DNA of 64,000 nucleotides from Arcuatula senhousia (Eukaryota > Mollusca > Bivalvia > Mytilida > Mytilidae): positions 14,355,001 through 14,419,000 of the forward strand of contig OZ020305.1 in assembly GCA_963971305.1 (NCBI GenBank). Direction: 5' to 3'. The translations under genes and the position numbers were made by a program. Shown here in pieces: positions 1 through 11,608 of the stretch. How positions within the stretch are numbered: position 1 is the first letter of the stretch; each line of letters starts with the position of its first letter. The notes beneath the pieces were generated by a model. That model did no database searches and was not told the origin of the DNA. It saw only the letters and a list, made by a program, of their open reading frames with translations.

Positions 1-1488
1 CTAAGAGGAGCTTGTTTTTTTTTCATCATCAAAAGGGGCGCCATCACAAAACATTATTTCATTATCAAAATCAATGTATATGGACGAAATCCTTTTTCAA
101 AAGATATTTTCGTTATTTCTGCTACCAAAATATTTCATTGATAAAAACCAAGCCTCTCTCACTTTCAAGTTAAATGATAGGTCCCAAAATTAGAGGAAAC
201 AAAGCTTTGAACAAGATCATGCCTCATTTAAATCGGACTCCAAACTTACCTCAATATCCTCGACGTATATCTTAGTGGCGGAGACTCGGATACGCATCTA
301 AAAGCTTATATATCATGTACAGTATTATATCTTAAAAACACAACCGAGATGCATTGGTGCATTTTGATATATCGCCCGACATTTCATCATTTCTGGTTTC
401 AAGATTTTCAACAGACACGTCATTCTGTATATTTTTACAAGGTGATTGATAGGAACAAAAATAACAATTTAAAGATTACTTGATGTTTATGGTTACAGAT
501 TCGGTCTAGTTTGATTTTTTGTCAAAAGTTTTGTCGACATGCATTAACATGCTGGTTTTAAGGATGTAATTTAATTTTTTTATAAAACAAAGATTTTATT
601 GTTTAATTTTTGTGTTTAGTACTTTTTTTGTTTTAATAATTGACATCGCTTATGGTTACACACAAAAAAAAACATTGTTTCATTTTTTTTTCAATGATTG
701 TTCTTTTAAGTGCCATTCTCTGTAAGAATCAGGCAATGGGTGAATCATGATTAAAAAAACACACGAGTTTGACTTCAAAATACTGTTAAAAATGCTTAAA
801 AAGTAACAAAAGAATGCACTGGCAGTTTTTTTAATAGTCAGTAATTTGAGATATATTTTGGTTGAAATGCATATAAAATTTGAATCTAAGGGAGATAACT
901 CTGTCAAGTCACACTAAATTTCTATCATTTTAACAGAAATTTTTCTCCATCCTCTGACATTCGAGACAACAACTAATGCGTGTTTCTTCATCAGAAAGCT
1001 ATTTTTAATGACAATTTATTGTCAAAACCGTGTTTTTTTTAAAATCATGATTCAAAGTTTTTAAATTTTGCCTGATTCTTACAGAGAACTGCACTTAATA
1101 ATTGACACGTATATATTTGGTTACATTCGTCTAGTTTGTTCATGAAACATTTCATTGAAGGACACTAGCCACCAAATCTCTGCTTTATTTCATAACAACA
1201 TTTTGGATCTTTCATCTCACGGAGAAAATTAGAGTGCAATAAAAGCTGAAAATAGAAGCAATATAATTCGCTGAGCGCACCGTGATTTGCGTGATTTGAC
1301 CACATCTTTAGCCCTGATCATCTGATGCCTCATATGAATAGTCAGTCGCTCTTGACACATGAAGACAAAAAAAAAAATACATTTCATGAAATTACCCCTT
1401 TTGGTCCCTAATTAAGGTCATCAACAGTATATATTCCTGTTTGGTCTTTACTTTCATAACGGGAATGCACTACCTTATAAGCAATTAC
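1..1488. other. Gene-free AT-rich stretch
   Basis: I see no convincing exon or ORF here. The stretch holds poly-T/poly-A runs and the foldback repeat listed separately. The 12-bp string 'taataattgaca' occurs near 632 and again near 1096, in direct orientation on either side of the foldback. A block near 1385-1420 (around 'ccccttttggtccct') resembles one at 5175-5192 on the far side of the next element. Confidence 0.5.
700..1105. repeat. Foldback (MITE-like) inverted repeat
   Basis: The left arm around 705-810 contains 'ttctctgtaagaatcaggca' and 'gaatcatgatt'. The right arm, about 1005-1100, carries the same blocks reverse-complemented ('tgcctgattcttacagagaa', 'aatcatgattc'). The arms flank a roughly 200-bp centre. 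There is no coding capacity. This is consistent with a non-autonomous foldback element; the superfamily cannot be assigned because no clear target duplication is visible. Confidence 0.5.
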
Positions 1489-2702
1489 ACAAGAGGCTCC
1501 CAGGAGCCTGAATCGCTCACCTGACATATGTGCCTGAAGTAAAGGTTATTAGGCGAAATATATTTGACGTGAAAGGGTCATAAGATTAATAAGGGGGTCA
1601 TCTGACAATATGGTGGATCTTAAGGTGCTGATCACTTTTGTTCTCAATCAAAATCTGAAAATATGTCACCCCTTTTGAGTTATTGGCAAAAAAATGCAGT
1701 TTAACCTAATGTTCTTTTTTTAGCCACAGCAACCATGTTTTACAACCAATCAAAAATCCCCACATCAGTTCTATACAACTAATGCTAATAAACAACAAGT
1801 TTGGTTCCAATTGGACTTAAAGTGTCAGAGGAGTTAACGTGTTCAATGTAATGAGGAAATGCTTTTTAAATGCTCAATTTGGACGTTCTAAGGGCAATAA
1901 CTTCCCAAAGGAAAGGTCCTACAACGTTGACCTTAAACATATTTTGTAGATCTTGATGCGCTTAACAATATGCAATTTAAATTTCTCAAATATCTTGTAT
2001 AGTTTTCAAGATATTGAGCTAAACGGGTGCAAAATTTGCAAAAAATCCACAAAAAGGGCAATAACTCCTACATGGGTTGTTGGATTTTCTTCAAAAATTT
2101 CAGAGCTGGTAGATCTTGAGGTGCTTATTGATTGTTTTTCATCAAAATTTTAAAATCTGTCACCGTTTTTGAGTTATTTGCAAAAAACTGCCATTTATCC
2201 CTATGTTCTATTTTTAGCCACAGCGGCCATGTTTTACGACCAATCAAAAATCCTCAAATCAGTTCTATAAACCTAATGCTAATAAACAACTATATTAAGG
2301 TCGGTTCCAATTTGACTTAATATGTCAGAGGATTTCACGTTTTCAATGTAATGAGGAAATAGTTTTAAAATACTCAATTTTGACGTTCTAAGGGCAATAA
2401 CTCCTAAAAGGAAAGGTCCTACAACGTTGACCCTGAACATATTTTGTAGACCTTGATGTGCTTAACAACATGCAATTTAAATTTCTCAAATATCTTGTAT
2501 AGTTTTCAAGATATTGAGCTAAACGGGTGCAAAATTTGCAAAAAATCCACAAAAAGGGCAATAACTCCTACATGGGTTGTTGGATTTTCTTCAAAAATTT
2601 CAGAGCTGGTAGATCTTGAGGTGCTTATTGATTGTTTTTCATCAAAATTTTAAAATCTGTCACCGTTTTTGAGTTATTTGCAAAAAACTGCCATTTATCC
2701 CT

Positions 2703-3644
2703 ATGTTCTATTCGAAAGAACTGATGGAGATTCTTAACTCTACATCAGTTTCATCTTGTAACAGCATCAAAACATTCGATTTCTCCACACTTTACACTTC
2801 TATTCCACATGAACAACTGAAATCGCGATTGGCACAGCTGATTAAACGCAGCTTTTTCAAAAAGAATGGAAAACGCAGGTACAAATTTCTTGTAGTCGAT
2901 TATACCAAGACTTACTTTGTCATCAATGAGTCCAAGAAAAAGAACAAATTTACAGAAGACCAAATAATCGACATGCTCAACTTTCTTATTGACAACATAT
3001 TTGTTCAGTTTGGTGGACGTGTTTTTCAGCAAACAATAGGGATTCCAATGGGCACTAATTGTGCACCTTTGCTTGCTGATTTGTTTCTTCATTCATATGA
3101 AGCAGACTTCTTGCAATCTCTTCTAGACAAAAAAGACCGTAGACTAGCTCTCTCTTTCAACCTCACGTTCCGTTATATTGATGATGTCCTTTCACTAAAC
3201 AATTCTCGATTTGGTGACTTTCTCCATCTCATATATCCACAGGAGCTTGAGATAAAGGACACAACGGATTCTAGGAAGTCTGCTTCATATTTAGATCTAC
3301 ATCTCGAAATTGACTCTCAAGGAAGACTTTCAACAAGGCTCTATGACAAACGTGATGACTTCAACTTTCCAATCGTCAACTTCCCCTTCTTGTGTAGCAA
3401 TATTCCGTCAGCTCCAGCTTATGGAGTTTACGTATCTCAATTGATTCGTTACTCCAGAGCGTGTGGGACTTACATCGATTTCCTTGGCAGAGCGACACGT
3501 CTGACGCAAAAATTGCTCACACAGGGTTATGTTGCTCCTCGGTTGCTGTCTTCACTCAAGAAATTTTACGGAAGACATCATGCACTAATAGACAAATATG
3601 GGATTTCGATCTCTCAGATGAGTGCAGATGTTGGTTTGTCATAG
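2703..3644 (+). CDS. Penelope-like reverse transcriptase (partial, copy A)
   Basis: This 313-codon open frame encodes a reverse transcriptase fragment that would copy element RNA into DNA at a nick. Visible motifs, in order, are FDFSTLYTSIP (RT motif A region), IGIPMGTNCAPLLADLF (the motif B-like GxPMG of Penelope-like elements), RYIDDVLSL (catalytic YIDD) and SASYLDLHLEID. No GIY-YIG endonuclease follows; the frame stops at SADVGLS. The first three codons, including the ATG, belong to the host repeat, so the start is chimeric and probably not used. The N-terminal region is lost by 5' truncation. The assignment to Penelope-like elements rests on motif resemblance and could shift to another RT lineage on phylogeny. 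Confidence 0.75.
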   Translation: MFYSKELMEILNSTSVSSCNSIKTFDFSTLYTSIPHEQLKSRLAQLIKRSFFKKNGKRRYKFLVVDYTKTYFVINESKKKNKFTEDQIIDMLNFLIDNIFVQFGGRVFQQTIGIPMGTNCAPLLADLFLHSYEADFLQSLLDKKDRRLALSFNLTFRYIDDVLSLNNSRFGDFLHLIYPQELEIKDTTDSRKSASYLDLHLEIDSQGRLSTRLYDKRDDFNFPIVNFPFLCSNIPSAPAYGVYVSQLIRYSRACGTYIDFLGRATRLTQKLLTQGYVAPRLLSSLKKFYGRHHALIDKYGISISQMSADVGLS

Positions 3645-3925
3645 GGTGTTGTTTTGTCTTCCTTTACTGGATTTGACACTCTGAATGGACTATTGGCAAC
3701 GCGACGGGTGTGCTATAGCAAGCAGGAACTGCTTACTCTTCCGGAGCACCTGAGTTCACTCTTGTTTCGACTGGAGTTCGCGTTGTTGATTGATATTCAG
3801 TTGTTTTGTGTTTCCATGTTTTACGTGTTGTCTGTTTTTGTCCCGTTCTTGTTCGTGTTTACTGGTTTAGTCTCTGCCCTTTCGGACTTTTGACATTCGG
3901 ATACCCCATTGGTACCTCTGCTTCT
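2711..3925 (+). mobile_element. Penelope-like retroelement, 5'-truncated copy A
   Basis: The insertion interrupts a ~500-bp repeat unit exactly. The uninterrupted unit reads 'atgttctatttttagcc', and here TTCTA is present at both borders (2706-2710 and 3926-3930), giving a 5-bp target duplication. The insert encodes the C-terminal part of a reverse transcriptase and then a ~280-bp untranslated tail ending 'ggtacctctgctt'. That tail is shared by all related copies in the window. The missing 5' end fits target-primed reverse transcription. Confidence 0.8.
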
Positions 3926-5241
3926 TTCTATTTTTAGCCACAGCGGCCATGTTTTACGACCAATCAAAAATCCTCAAATCAGTTCTATAAACCTAATGCT
4001 AATAAACAACTATATTAAGGTCGGTTCCAATTTGACTTAATATGTCAGAGGATTTCACGTTTTCAATGTAATGAGGAAATAGTGTTAAAATACTCAATTT
4101 TGACGTTCTAAGGGCAATAACTCCTAAAAGGAAAGGTCCTACAACGTTGACCCTGAACATATTTTGTAGACCTTGATGTGCTTAACAACATGCAATTTAA
4201 ATTTCTCAAATATCTTGTATAGTTTTCAAGATATTGAGCTAAACGGGTGCAAAATTTGCAAAAAAATCCACAAAAAGGGCAATAACTCCTACATGGGTTG
4301 TTGGATTTTCTTCAAAAATTTCAGAGCTGGTAGATCTTGAGGTGCTTATTGATTGTTTTTCATCAAAATTTTAAAATCTGTCACCGTTTTTGAGTTATTT
4401 GCAAAAAACTGCCATTTATCCCTATGTTCTATTTTTAGCCACAGCGGCCATGTTTTACGACCAAACAAAAATCCTCAAATCAGTTCTATAAACCTAATGC
4501 TAATAAACAACTATATTAAGGTAGGTTCCAATTTGACTTAATATGTCAGAGGATTTCACGTTTTCAATGTAATGAGGAAATAGTGTTAAAATACTCAATT
4601 TTGACGTTCTAAGGGCAATAACTCCTAAAAGGAAAGGTCCTACAACGTTGACCCTGAACATATTTTGTAGACCTTGATGTGCTTAACAACATGCAATTTA
4701 AATTTCTCAAATATCATGTATAGTTTTCAAGATATTGAGCTAAACAGGTGCAAAATTTGCAAAAAATCCACAAAAAGGGCAATAACTCCTACATGGGTTG
4801 TTGGATTTTCTTTAAAATTTCAGAGCTGGTAGATCTTGAGGTGCTAATCACTTATACCCTGCCAAAATTTTGATATCTGTAGCCGTTTTTGAGTTATTTG
4901 CAAAAAACTGCATTAAACGCCTATGTTCTATTTTTAGCCATGGCAGCCATGTTTTACGACAAATAAAAAATCCCCACATCAGTTCTAAGCACCGAATGCT
5001 AATGAACAACCATGCCAAGTTTGGTGGCAATTGGACTTATGGTGTCAGAGAAGTTAACGTTTTATAAAGTTTACGGACGACGGACGCCAAGTGATGACAA
5101 TAGCTCACATGACCCTTCGGATCAGGTGAACTAAAAACAGACATCGGAAAATAGATCAAAAAGTTTCATAATTGGCCCCTTTTGGTCCCTATTTTTTTTA
5201 CGAAAAAAGGTGGGTTTCAAAAATTAATCTTCCATTTCAAG

Positions 5242-5895
5242 CTCACCTGACTCTTCCGGTCAAGTGAGATTGCCATCACTTGGCGCCTCTGAAACTAATA
5301 TTATTGAATATCTCCTTCCCAAATTGCAGAAATGGTGACTGCCGATCAAAAAACATTGCCGAATGTGTTTAATAGGGGTTTTTCATTGTTATGACCTGTA
5401 GAATAAGAATTATAGCAGATAAAAAAACTGTTGCTAATTAATACTTTCAGCTCAATAAAATCTACAAAAGTCTTTTTTGGGTCGAAGTAGTTAGATGATC
5501 TCTTATAGGGGTCTTAAAAATGTAAAATAAGGGATCAAATAACTTTTTTTCACGTTTTGGCCTGTAGAATGCAGAAAAGCAGTTGGTTACTTAAATCCTC
5601 AGTTCATTCAACTCTTAGAAATATTTATTAGGCATTTAGCTCTTAAAATATATTAATTAGGCTGAAGCTGGAAGATACAAAGCAATCCCTTATAAAATGT
5701 TTGACCCTTGTCAAGTTTTGGGTTTTTGTTTGACAGATTAAACCTATAAAATATTAAGAAAAGCTTTTGTTTGCTTAAATGTTCAGCTATATGATGACCC
5801 AATATAGTTTTACACCTAAGATGCCTCCAAAAAACTTTATTCCATCAGTCATTTAAGTCAAGTGAGCTATTCAGACTCCTTCGAGTCTCTTGTTT
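5242..5895 (-). repeat. Hairpin-ended dispersed repeat, copy 2 (inverted)
   Basis: Read on the minus strand, the copy starts near 5895 with 'aacaagagactcgaaggagt' and ends near 5242 with 'gccaagtgatggcaat' plus a 3' hairpin (CTCACTTGAC...GTCAGGTGAG). It lies tail-to-tail with copy 1, about 100 bp away. The 5' hairpin stem is AGACTC/GAGTCT instead of AGGCTCC/GGAGCCT: both sides changed, so the pairing is kept. The interior matches the 'gacttttgtag...agctgaa' blocks of the copy at 30.8 kb but is more diverged. Confidence 0.65.
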
Positions 5896-5954
5896 ATCCA
5901 ATCCTTGACAAAAACACTGAGAGTATTGCAAAACAATACATAGTCACCTACCGG

Positions 5955-6112
5955 TTCCATATTCCCACCCCATCCCCGTATTTCATTTATCATCATCATT
6001 TCATGTTCATATCCCCATCATTTCATGTTCATTTTATCATCCTTTTAATATTCATCGCCTGTAAATAACTTATATAGCGTTGCACGGGCGTAAAACACCA
6101 ACTCACTCACTC
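5955..6112 (+). mobile_element. SINE 3' fragment
   Basis: The block runs from a 'catcatcatttcatgttcat' stretch through 'atagcgttgcacgggcgtaa' to 'caccaactcactcactc'. The first part matches 22540-22590 and the final part matches the reverse strand at 54682-54742. The shared end suggests 5'-truncated copies of one SINE family. There is no promoter head here. Confidence 0.5.
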
Positions 6113-6236
6113 CATATTTCAGAGCTCTAATGGATATACATTTTATAATTCCAGTAAAAAAAAAAATAGTGAAACAAAACAAAACATAAACTTGATAAAT
6201 TTATTATCATCTACAAGCGTTAAGAGAAAAGTGTGA

Positions 6237-6591
6237 GAGAGAGCCGGTGGTGTAGTGGTTAACGCGTCGGGCTACTAACACCGTGGTTCGTGGTTCGATC
6301 CTCGTCAGGGGTGAAAATTTCATGAACCAATTTTCCGACTCTCTCTTGACACCATTTGCGAGGATGGTCTCAAGAAACGATGCTAGTCCTTCGGAAGGGA
6401 CGAAAAAAGGTTGTCCCGTGTATGGGAGAGCAATACCCCATGCACGTTAAAAACCCCTTTGTAGAGTTCGATAAGAGTAGGCTCAATGGGGGCCGCTACA
6501 AAGGCCACACTCGCAATCTGCTAGCTGGAGAGGGATTAATATAAGCATTAAGCTTGTTTCCCAATTCAGGGTAAATAAATATGTTTAAACT
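6237..6591 (+). mobile_element. tRNA-derived SINE, complete, with target duplications
   Basis: The head 'gccggtggtgtagtggttaa' resembles a tRNA A-box region, and GGTTCGATCC near 6292 is a good B box for RNA polymerase III. The central part contains 'agtccttcggaagggacg' and 'accccatgcacgttaaaaac'. The element is bracketed by the 10-bp duplication AAAAGTGTGA (6227-6236 and 6592-6601). Its 3' end, 'aaataaatatgtttaaact', resembles the end of the nearby LINE at ~10479, which suggests the LINE machinery mobilised it. SINEs encode no protein, so the short ORF inside is not a gene. Confidence 0.85.
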
Positions 6592-6601
6592 AAAAGTGTG
6601 A

Positions 6602-7075
6602 AAATCTTAAATTTCAGACAATTTTCAAAGTTCAAAGGACCACAATTCTTGTGAAAAATTTACAGATTGAACCAAAACCTAAGTTGATCTGTAAATCATA
6701 ATGGTAGAATCACATTCCAAAAACCAAATCACTATCTAAAGTCATAAACAAAGATTAATTGCGGAAAACTGTGAATTTTCAAAGTTCAAATGGTCATAAC
6801 TTCATTACAAATTCACGATTCAGAACAAAACGTAAACTTGATCTGACCCACCATAGTAAGTGCGGAAAAACTGAAATTTCTGTTCAAAAGGCCACAAATC
6901 CAGTAAAAATGTGCAGACCGGAATAAGGCGTAAAGTTGAGTTGGAACTCGTTATGATAGAATCACAATTATTTCGTTATCTTCAAGCGTTTGGTAACAAG
7001 TGAAGAAAAATTAGGCGTGACAGACAGACGGACAGAGTGGAAATCTAAAGTTCATTTTGACTCTCCCTATTTTTC
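6602..7075 (+). repeat. Degenerate internal repeats interrupted by the SINE
   Basis: Three diverged blocks of roughly 130-140 bp repeat a pattern of 'ttcaaa' + 'cataa/cacaa' + 'aaac(c/g)taaacttga' + 'tagaatcaca'. A matching 'aaacataaacttgata' block lies just before the SINE at ~6184, so the SINE landed inside this older repeat. The block ends near 'gacagacagacggacag'. Nothing here is coding. Confidence 0.45.
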
Positions 7076-8059
7076 CCTTTTGGGTCCCGTATATCTAAAT
7101 CAAAAAAGGAGGACTTCTAAAATCTATTCCATTTATTAAATCCTTGTAATTGTCCCACTACAAAAACCTTCACTATGATCTTAATTGTTAATAAACTGCA
7201 GACAAGGAACCTTTCAAAAAGGTCTATCAAAACATGAAATATCTTTAAGGTCCTTATTTCGTTATAAACATGATAAATTTGCCATCTATTCGTCTTTTCA
7301 GGTGAAATGGGTTTTATGTAAAAAATGTTCAGGTAGACAGATGAATGCAAACAGGTGGTAACGCAACATTGAATGCTTCCTGGTCGTGTTTTGTTATCCA
7401 GATTCTTTATGAAGAGGCGAAAATCTGTTGCTTTCCATCCGAAATGTTCTTTTTAAATCCCATGTTCGATCACACTGAGAAAACAAAATCATTTTCGATG
7501 GCATCAAATCCGATCAACTTGGAAATAATCATTTTATGGAAAAAAAATCGATTGATCTATCGAGAGCTTGGCTTGAACCAAGCTCTCAACGGCTACTAGG
7601 AAAAGCACTTTTAAATTCATTTTCTTGAACAAAAGTGATGAAACAGAAAATTTGTTGATTCATCAGTGATCAATATCGAAAGGAAAACAAGTAATCATTC
7701 GTGTTAACGGACGTAACACATTTTTTGGGCACTTTTGGTCAGAAAGTGATAAAAACACCAGTTTCGAATTCTGACTAATGATTGTTTTGACAGATCTTAA
7801 ACGAGAGATTGGTCATCTAGGGCAATTTATACATTTAACATCATAATTTGGCTAAAACGCACCACTTTTGTTCTCAAAAAGTTTGTTTATTCCGATTTTC
7901 AATTTTGTATACTATATCCTTTGTCTTGAAATTTTAACAATATATCATAAAATCCTTAAGTGGGAGTTAGATTATTTCCTTAATACGATTTTTACAAATC
8001 TGAAAATGTATTTATTGGTAACATCGTTGTGTTATCATCTACATGAATCATCTGGGATT
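7076..8059. other. No gene recognised; small perfect hairpin
   Basis: No exon or protein match is evident. A 10-bp perfect stem with a 6-nt loop lies at 7562-7587 (GAGAGCTTGG, CTTGAA, CCAAGCTCTC). Its role is unknown. Confidence 0.4.
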
Positions 8060-10236
8060 TTACACGAGATTTTGCAAGTTTATAGCAACTCTCCCATGCT
8101 CGACTACATGTGTATATCCTTAAATCAATTGGAAAACATGATCAAACATGCGAAAGAACATTTTTCCTAGATGTTGATAATATGCTCAATTATTATAGTT
8201 CGGGTCCCAAGACGTTTTCGGGTCTTGTCAAAAAGATAATGAAATCGTCGGGATCGTTCACCCATATACCGGCATTATACGATCATGTAAATAACGAGCT
8301 CGTGGTTGACGATAAGAAAAAATCGGAACTTCTTAATTGGTACTTTTGTTCAATATCCACAATTGATGACACTAATCGGGAAGTTCCACCCTTTGCGCGG
8401 CGAAATGATCAATCGCTTAGTAACGTTGTAGTTTCTAGGAAAGATGTTCTTGACGTTACAAGTTCTGAAGTTGGGTAAAGCTTCCGGCCACGATAGCATA
8501 AGTCATCAAATGTTGACGTTTTCAGCCGATAGCATATCAACCCCGCTACACATATTGTTCAACAAATCGTTAACAACGGGTATATTTCAAAGTTACTGGA
8601 AGCTGGCATCGGTAATGCCATGTTTCAAGAAGGGTGACAAAGCTGAACCGTCAAATTATCGGCCGATTTCTCTGTTAAGTTGCGTCGGAAAGGTGTTCGA
8701 GAGAGTAGTATATAAGTATAATTACTTTATAAGTAATAATATGATATATAGATATCAGTCGGGGTACTCACTGAGATTTATCATAACATATGTGAAGCGC
8801 TAAATAGGAAAAATAATGTTTGCGTTGTGTTCTGTGACATATCGAAGGCATTTGATAGGGTTTGGCATGAGGGTCTTCTGGTAAAGCTGAAAGCTTATGG
8901 TATAGATGAAAACGTATTTCTATGGATTAAGAGTTATCTAAGTAAAAGAAGACAACGAGTCTTTGTAAAAAATTCGGTTTCATCAGAATCGTATATAAAT
9001 GCAGGTGTACCACAAGGATCAGTATTGGGAACCCTGCTATTTTTGATTTTTATTAACGATATATCAGACGACTTAGATAGTTTTACGCAATTATTTGCAG
9101 ACGACACTTCACTTGGATGCTCGTCTAAGTCTCAAGAAACCATTCAGAATACATTGAATTCAGATCTAGAGAAGTTACATAAATGGTCTATTGATTGGAT
9201 GGTAAACTTTAATCCGAACAAGACGAAAGCCATATATTTTACGAACCAAACCGTAGCCCAGGAACCTATTTTTACATTTAACAATCAGCAGGTCGAGTTA
9301 GTAGATAGGCATAAGCATCTTGGTGTTATTCTTTCATCAAACTGCAAATGGACTGCCCATGTTGACAGTTTATGTTTGAACGCATCAAGACAGCTAGGTG
9401 TGCTGCGAAGCCTCAAATTCACCCTGAGCAGATCAAACTTGAGTAAGATCTATCACACTTACATATTGCCTCTCTTAGAATATGCTTGTGAACTATGGGA
9501 TGGGTGTACATTAGAATGCGCCAGCAAATTAGATAAAATTCACCATGAAGCTGCGAGAATTGTCACAGGCCTACCTCGTTATGCTAGCATTGAATCTCTA
9601 TACTCTGAAACAGGGTGGGAAAACGAAAACTCTACTTGTTTCACCGTATCCATAACGGCAGAGTCCCTGGTTATTTATCTGACTGTATGACCCCAATAGT
9701 TGGAAATACAAACAGATATAACCTTAGAAACCAAGAAAATTATGTTTACCCTCAAACCCGTATTGAGATGTTTTCTAGGTAATTCATACCATCTACCACT
9801 ATCTTGTGGAATAGTCTTGACCTACGGCTTAGAAATATACCGACCCTAGATAACTTTAAAAGGGTATTGAAAAACCAAAACCCTCTTATTCAACCACCAT
9901 CGTACTTTCTGTGGTAATAGAAAGCTCAACATCTTACACACCAGACTAAGGCATATGAGTAGCACACTTAAGGCTGATCTGTTCAGGGTGGGCATAGTTG
10001 CTGACCAAAGATGTTCTTGTGGTTGGCCAGTCGAAGATAGTGTTCATTTCTTTCTTGAGTGTCCTTTGTATACTGTGCAACGAGGGCAATATATTGATAT
10101 TCTTCCGGACACTGGAGAGGATAAAATAACTTTAATTCTGTTCGGGAGTTATATCCTTGACACGAATGCAAATGTAACCAACTTTGAGACAATACAGCAA
10201 TTCATTAAGCACTCTGGTCGTTTCAGTTTAGATTGA
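8060..10236 (+). pseudogene. Broken LINE ORF2 (reverse transcriptase)
   Basis: Homologous segments lie in changing frames. About 8060-8165 is the pre-RT linker ending AKEHF. 8163-8478 continues in another frame. 8444-8803 carries the N-terminal RT ('LGKASGHDSIS', 'YRPISLLSCVGKVFE'). A deletion near 8770 removes about ten expected residues and shifts the frame. 8773-9690 carries FCDISKAFDRVWH, GVPQGSVLGTLLF and FADDTS (the catalytic FADD). After ~9630 the frame breaks again, and a stop interrupts near 9780. 9955-10236 encodes the tail with CSCGWPVEDSVHFFLECPLY, typical of this LINE group. The protein would prime reverse transcription at nicked DNA, but this copy cannot make it intact. Exact clade (CR1, L2 or Jockey) is uncertain. 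Confidence 0.85.
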
Positions 10237-10479
10237 TTTCATTTTTATTTCTTCCTTTTTTTCATATACTATTATTATTAATTTTATTTTTTCCTCTTAT
10301 TCATTCTTCGGTTTTTGTTTTGTTCTTATGTAAATCAAAATTGTATGTATTACACTTGTCGTTATCTGTACCACAATTGTTTGTATGTTGTAAAATTGTA
10401 TGGAGAAGACCTTGTGAGTTGGAATAACTCGAGTCCTATCCAATATTTGTATATTTGCAAATAAAAAATGTTTAAACTA
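8060..10479 (+). mobile_element. Non-LTR retrotransposon (CR1/Jockey/L2-like LINE), 5'-truncated
   Basis: The element contains the linker preceding RT, the RT domain and a C-terminal Cys/His region, with frame breaks. No apurinic endonuclease domain is visible upstream, so the 5' end is missing. The untranslated 3' end runs to 'aaataaaaaatgtttaaact' near 10479. The orientation is plus. Target duplications were not resolved. Confidence 0.85.
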
Positions 10480-10655
10480 ATTGGAAGACTACCCTGAGAA
10501 TGAATTTCATAATAAAGTATTTTCTTTGTGATCGTTATTTTAAGTTGTTGTCTTTTGTATTTTGTTGTTTCAGACTGTCGACGTTCGAATGAACCGTTAG
10601 TACGTTCTATAGACAAATAGACCAAGAGGGCTTTAATATTTTGTCATAGATATAA

Positions 10656-10850
10656 GTGATCACCTTGAAAATTCAGAAAACAAAAATTAGTAAAATATTT
10701 TCTAGATTCTTCCACAAGTATCGATCTCTTATTGAAAAATTTTATTGTACATGTCGTTTTCTGATGGTGAAAGGATTATCGCATCCTGAATTTTATGGTA
10801 ATGTTTTTTTTTATAAAGTTCACAAGTTTAAAAACAATCCATTGGAATGA
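10656..10850 (+). pseudogene. Fossil of a divergent Penelope-like RT C-terminus
   Basis: The translated segment contains KYRSLIEKFYCTCRFL and LSHPEFYGNVFFYKVHKFKN. I recognise this as the end of an RT family common in bivalve genomes, in which 'GISHPxFYGDVVYKxRK' follows the RT core. No catalytic motif is present. It is related to, but clearly distinct from, the copy A family. Confidence 0.45.
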
Positions 10851-10964
10851 AAAATTGGCTTCAAAATTTATTACGCAAAAGATATAAATTGAATATTTTG
10901 GGTAAATCTTTGAATTAAGCGTGTTTTGGCAGAAATGTTGATAAATTGTTACTTACTTTAAAAC

Positions 10965-11608
10965 TTCCATAAGCTTTTTTTACTAATTGTCATTTTTAAG
11001 CATTCTAGCGGTCAAGCATGTCGGTTTTGTGTGATGACACTCCAACAAATCATTATTGTTTGAAGTTTTGTGTCGGATTCAAAATCGATATTTTATATTT
11101 CTTAACATCAGTCGATTGCTGATCCTCAGGTAGCTGTCAGTACTAGCGAGTTTTCCATAGAGAGTTACTTTACCGTCTTTTCGCTTGTTCTTGTTGTCTT
11201 TTGTCTAATGTTCTCTCTAGTGGAATTGAACTTTGATCGATTTGATTTTTATTGTGTTAAGTTTTTGTGCTTTGTCTAGGAATATTGATAGGGTGAAAAA
11301 CTAGTTTAACACCGCCACATATTATATCTGCCTTTCCTAAGCCAGGAATCTTTGACAAAGCTTTCGTTTGTACTTGTCTTTTTTAATGTTTTATGTTCCT
11401 CGTGTAAGAAGTTGGTATTTTAGGACTGGATTTGAATTATATGCATTTTATTTAGACCATGGGCCAATTGCAGAACCGCGAGCAGCGCATACTGGCCTCA
11501 TTGAAAACTGCTGGCGGTTGTCCATTGTGTTTTTTTTTCTGAATTGCCGCTTAATTGTGGGCTGTGTTGCGTACACTTATTCCACATCTCATTATTTTCT
11601 ATCATAAG
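10965..11608 (+). repeat. Dispersed ~640-bp repeat, single-arm copy
   Basis: This matches, in the same orientation, the right arm of the foldback at 20130-21345. Shared landmarks are 'gcggtcaagcatgtcggtt', 'acatcagtcgatt', 'aactagtttaac' and the end 'cgtacacttattccacatct'. The same 3' end recurs near 25480-25505 and 32485-32510. A shared 3' end with variable 5' ends suggests a retro-copied untranslated tail. No ORF stands out. Confidence 0.55.

Larger units (their letters stand above)
1721..4932 (+). repeat. Tandem array of ~500-bp units inside copy 1
   Basis: The anchor 'tagccacag' or a close variant recurs near 1721, 2215, 3936, 4435 and 4935. The spacing is about 495-501 bp except where the retroelement at 2711-3925 adds 1.2 kb. 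Each unit contains 'agggcaataactcct' blocks and 'ttttgagttatttgcaaaaa'. Units differ by scattered substitutions. The array looks like local amplification of the internal part of the hairpin-ended family. Confidence 0.75.
1489..5135 (+). repeat. Hairpin-ended dispersed repeat, copy 1 (expanded)
   Basis: The 5' end is 'acaagaggctcccaggagcc', in which AGGCTCC/GGAGCCT form a stem. The 3' end is 'gacgccaagtgatgacaata' followed by a hairpin around 5102-5132 and CTAAA. Both ends match copies at 30782-31968 and 52702-54453 and the inverted copy at 5242-5895. The interior is expanded by ~500-bp tandem units and split by a Penelope-like insertion. The ORFs of about 60 codons inside it recur with the repeat and show no protein-like features, so I treat them as chance. 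Confidence 0.75.

Noticed and set aside
3654..3893. 79-codon ORF after the RT in copy A, conserved in copy B
   Set aside because: The conservation is explained by a recent shared nucleotide sequence. Copies C and D carry indels in it and the peptide has no domain, so it is treated as untranslated tail.
6240..6305. Genuine tRNA gene
   Set aside because: It has A- and B-box-like sequence but no cloverleaf with a plausible acceptor stem, and it is the head of a SINE with target duplications.
10755..10775. 'ctgatggtgaaagg' as a ribozyme core
   Set aside because: The core is wrong (CUGAUGG) and the three helices cannot be formed. It lies within an RT fossil.
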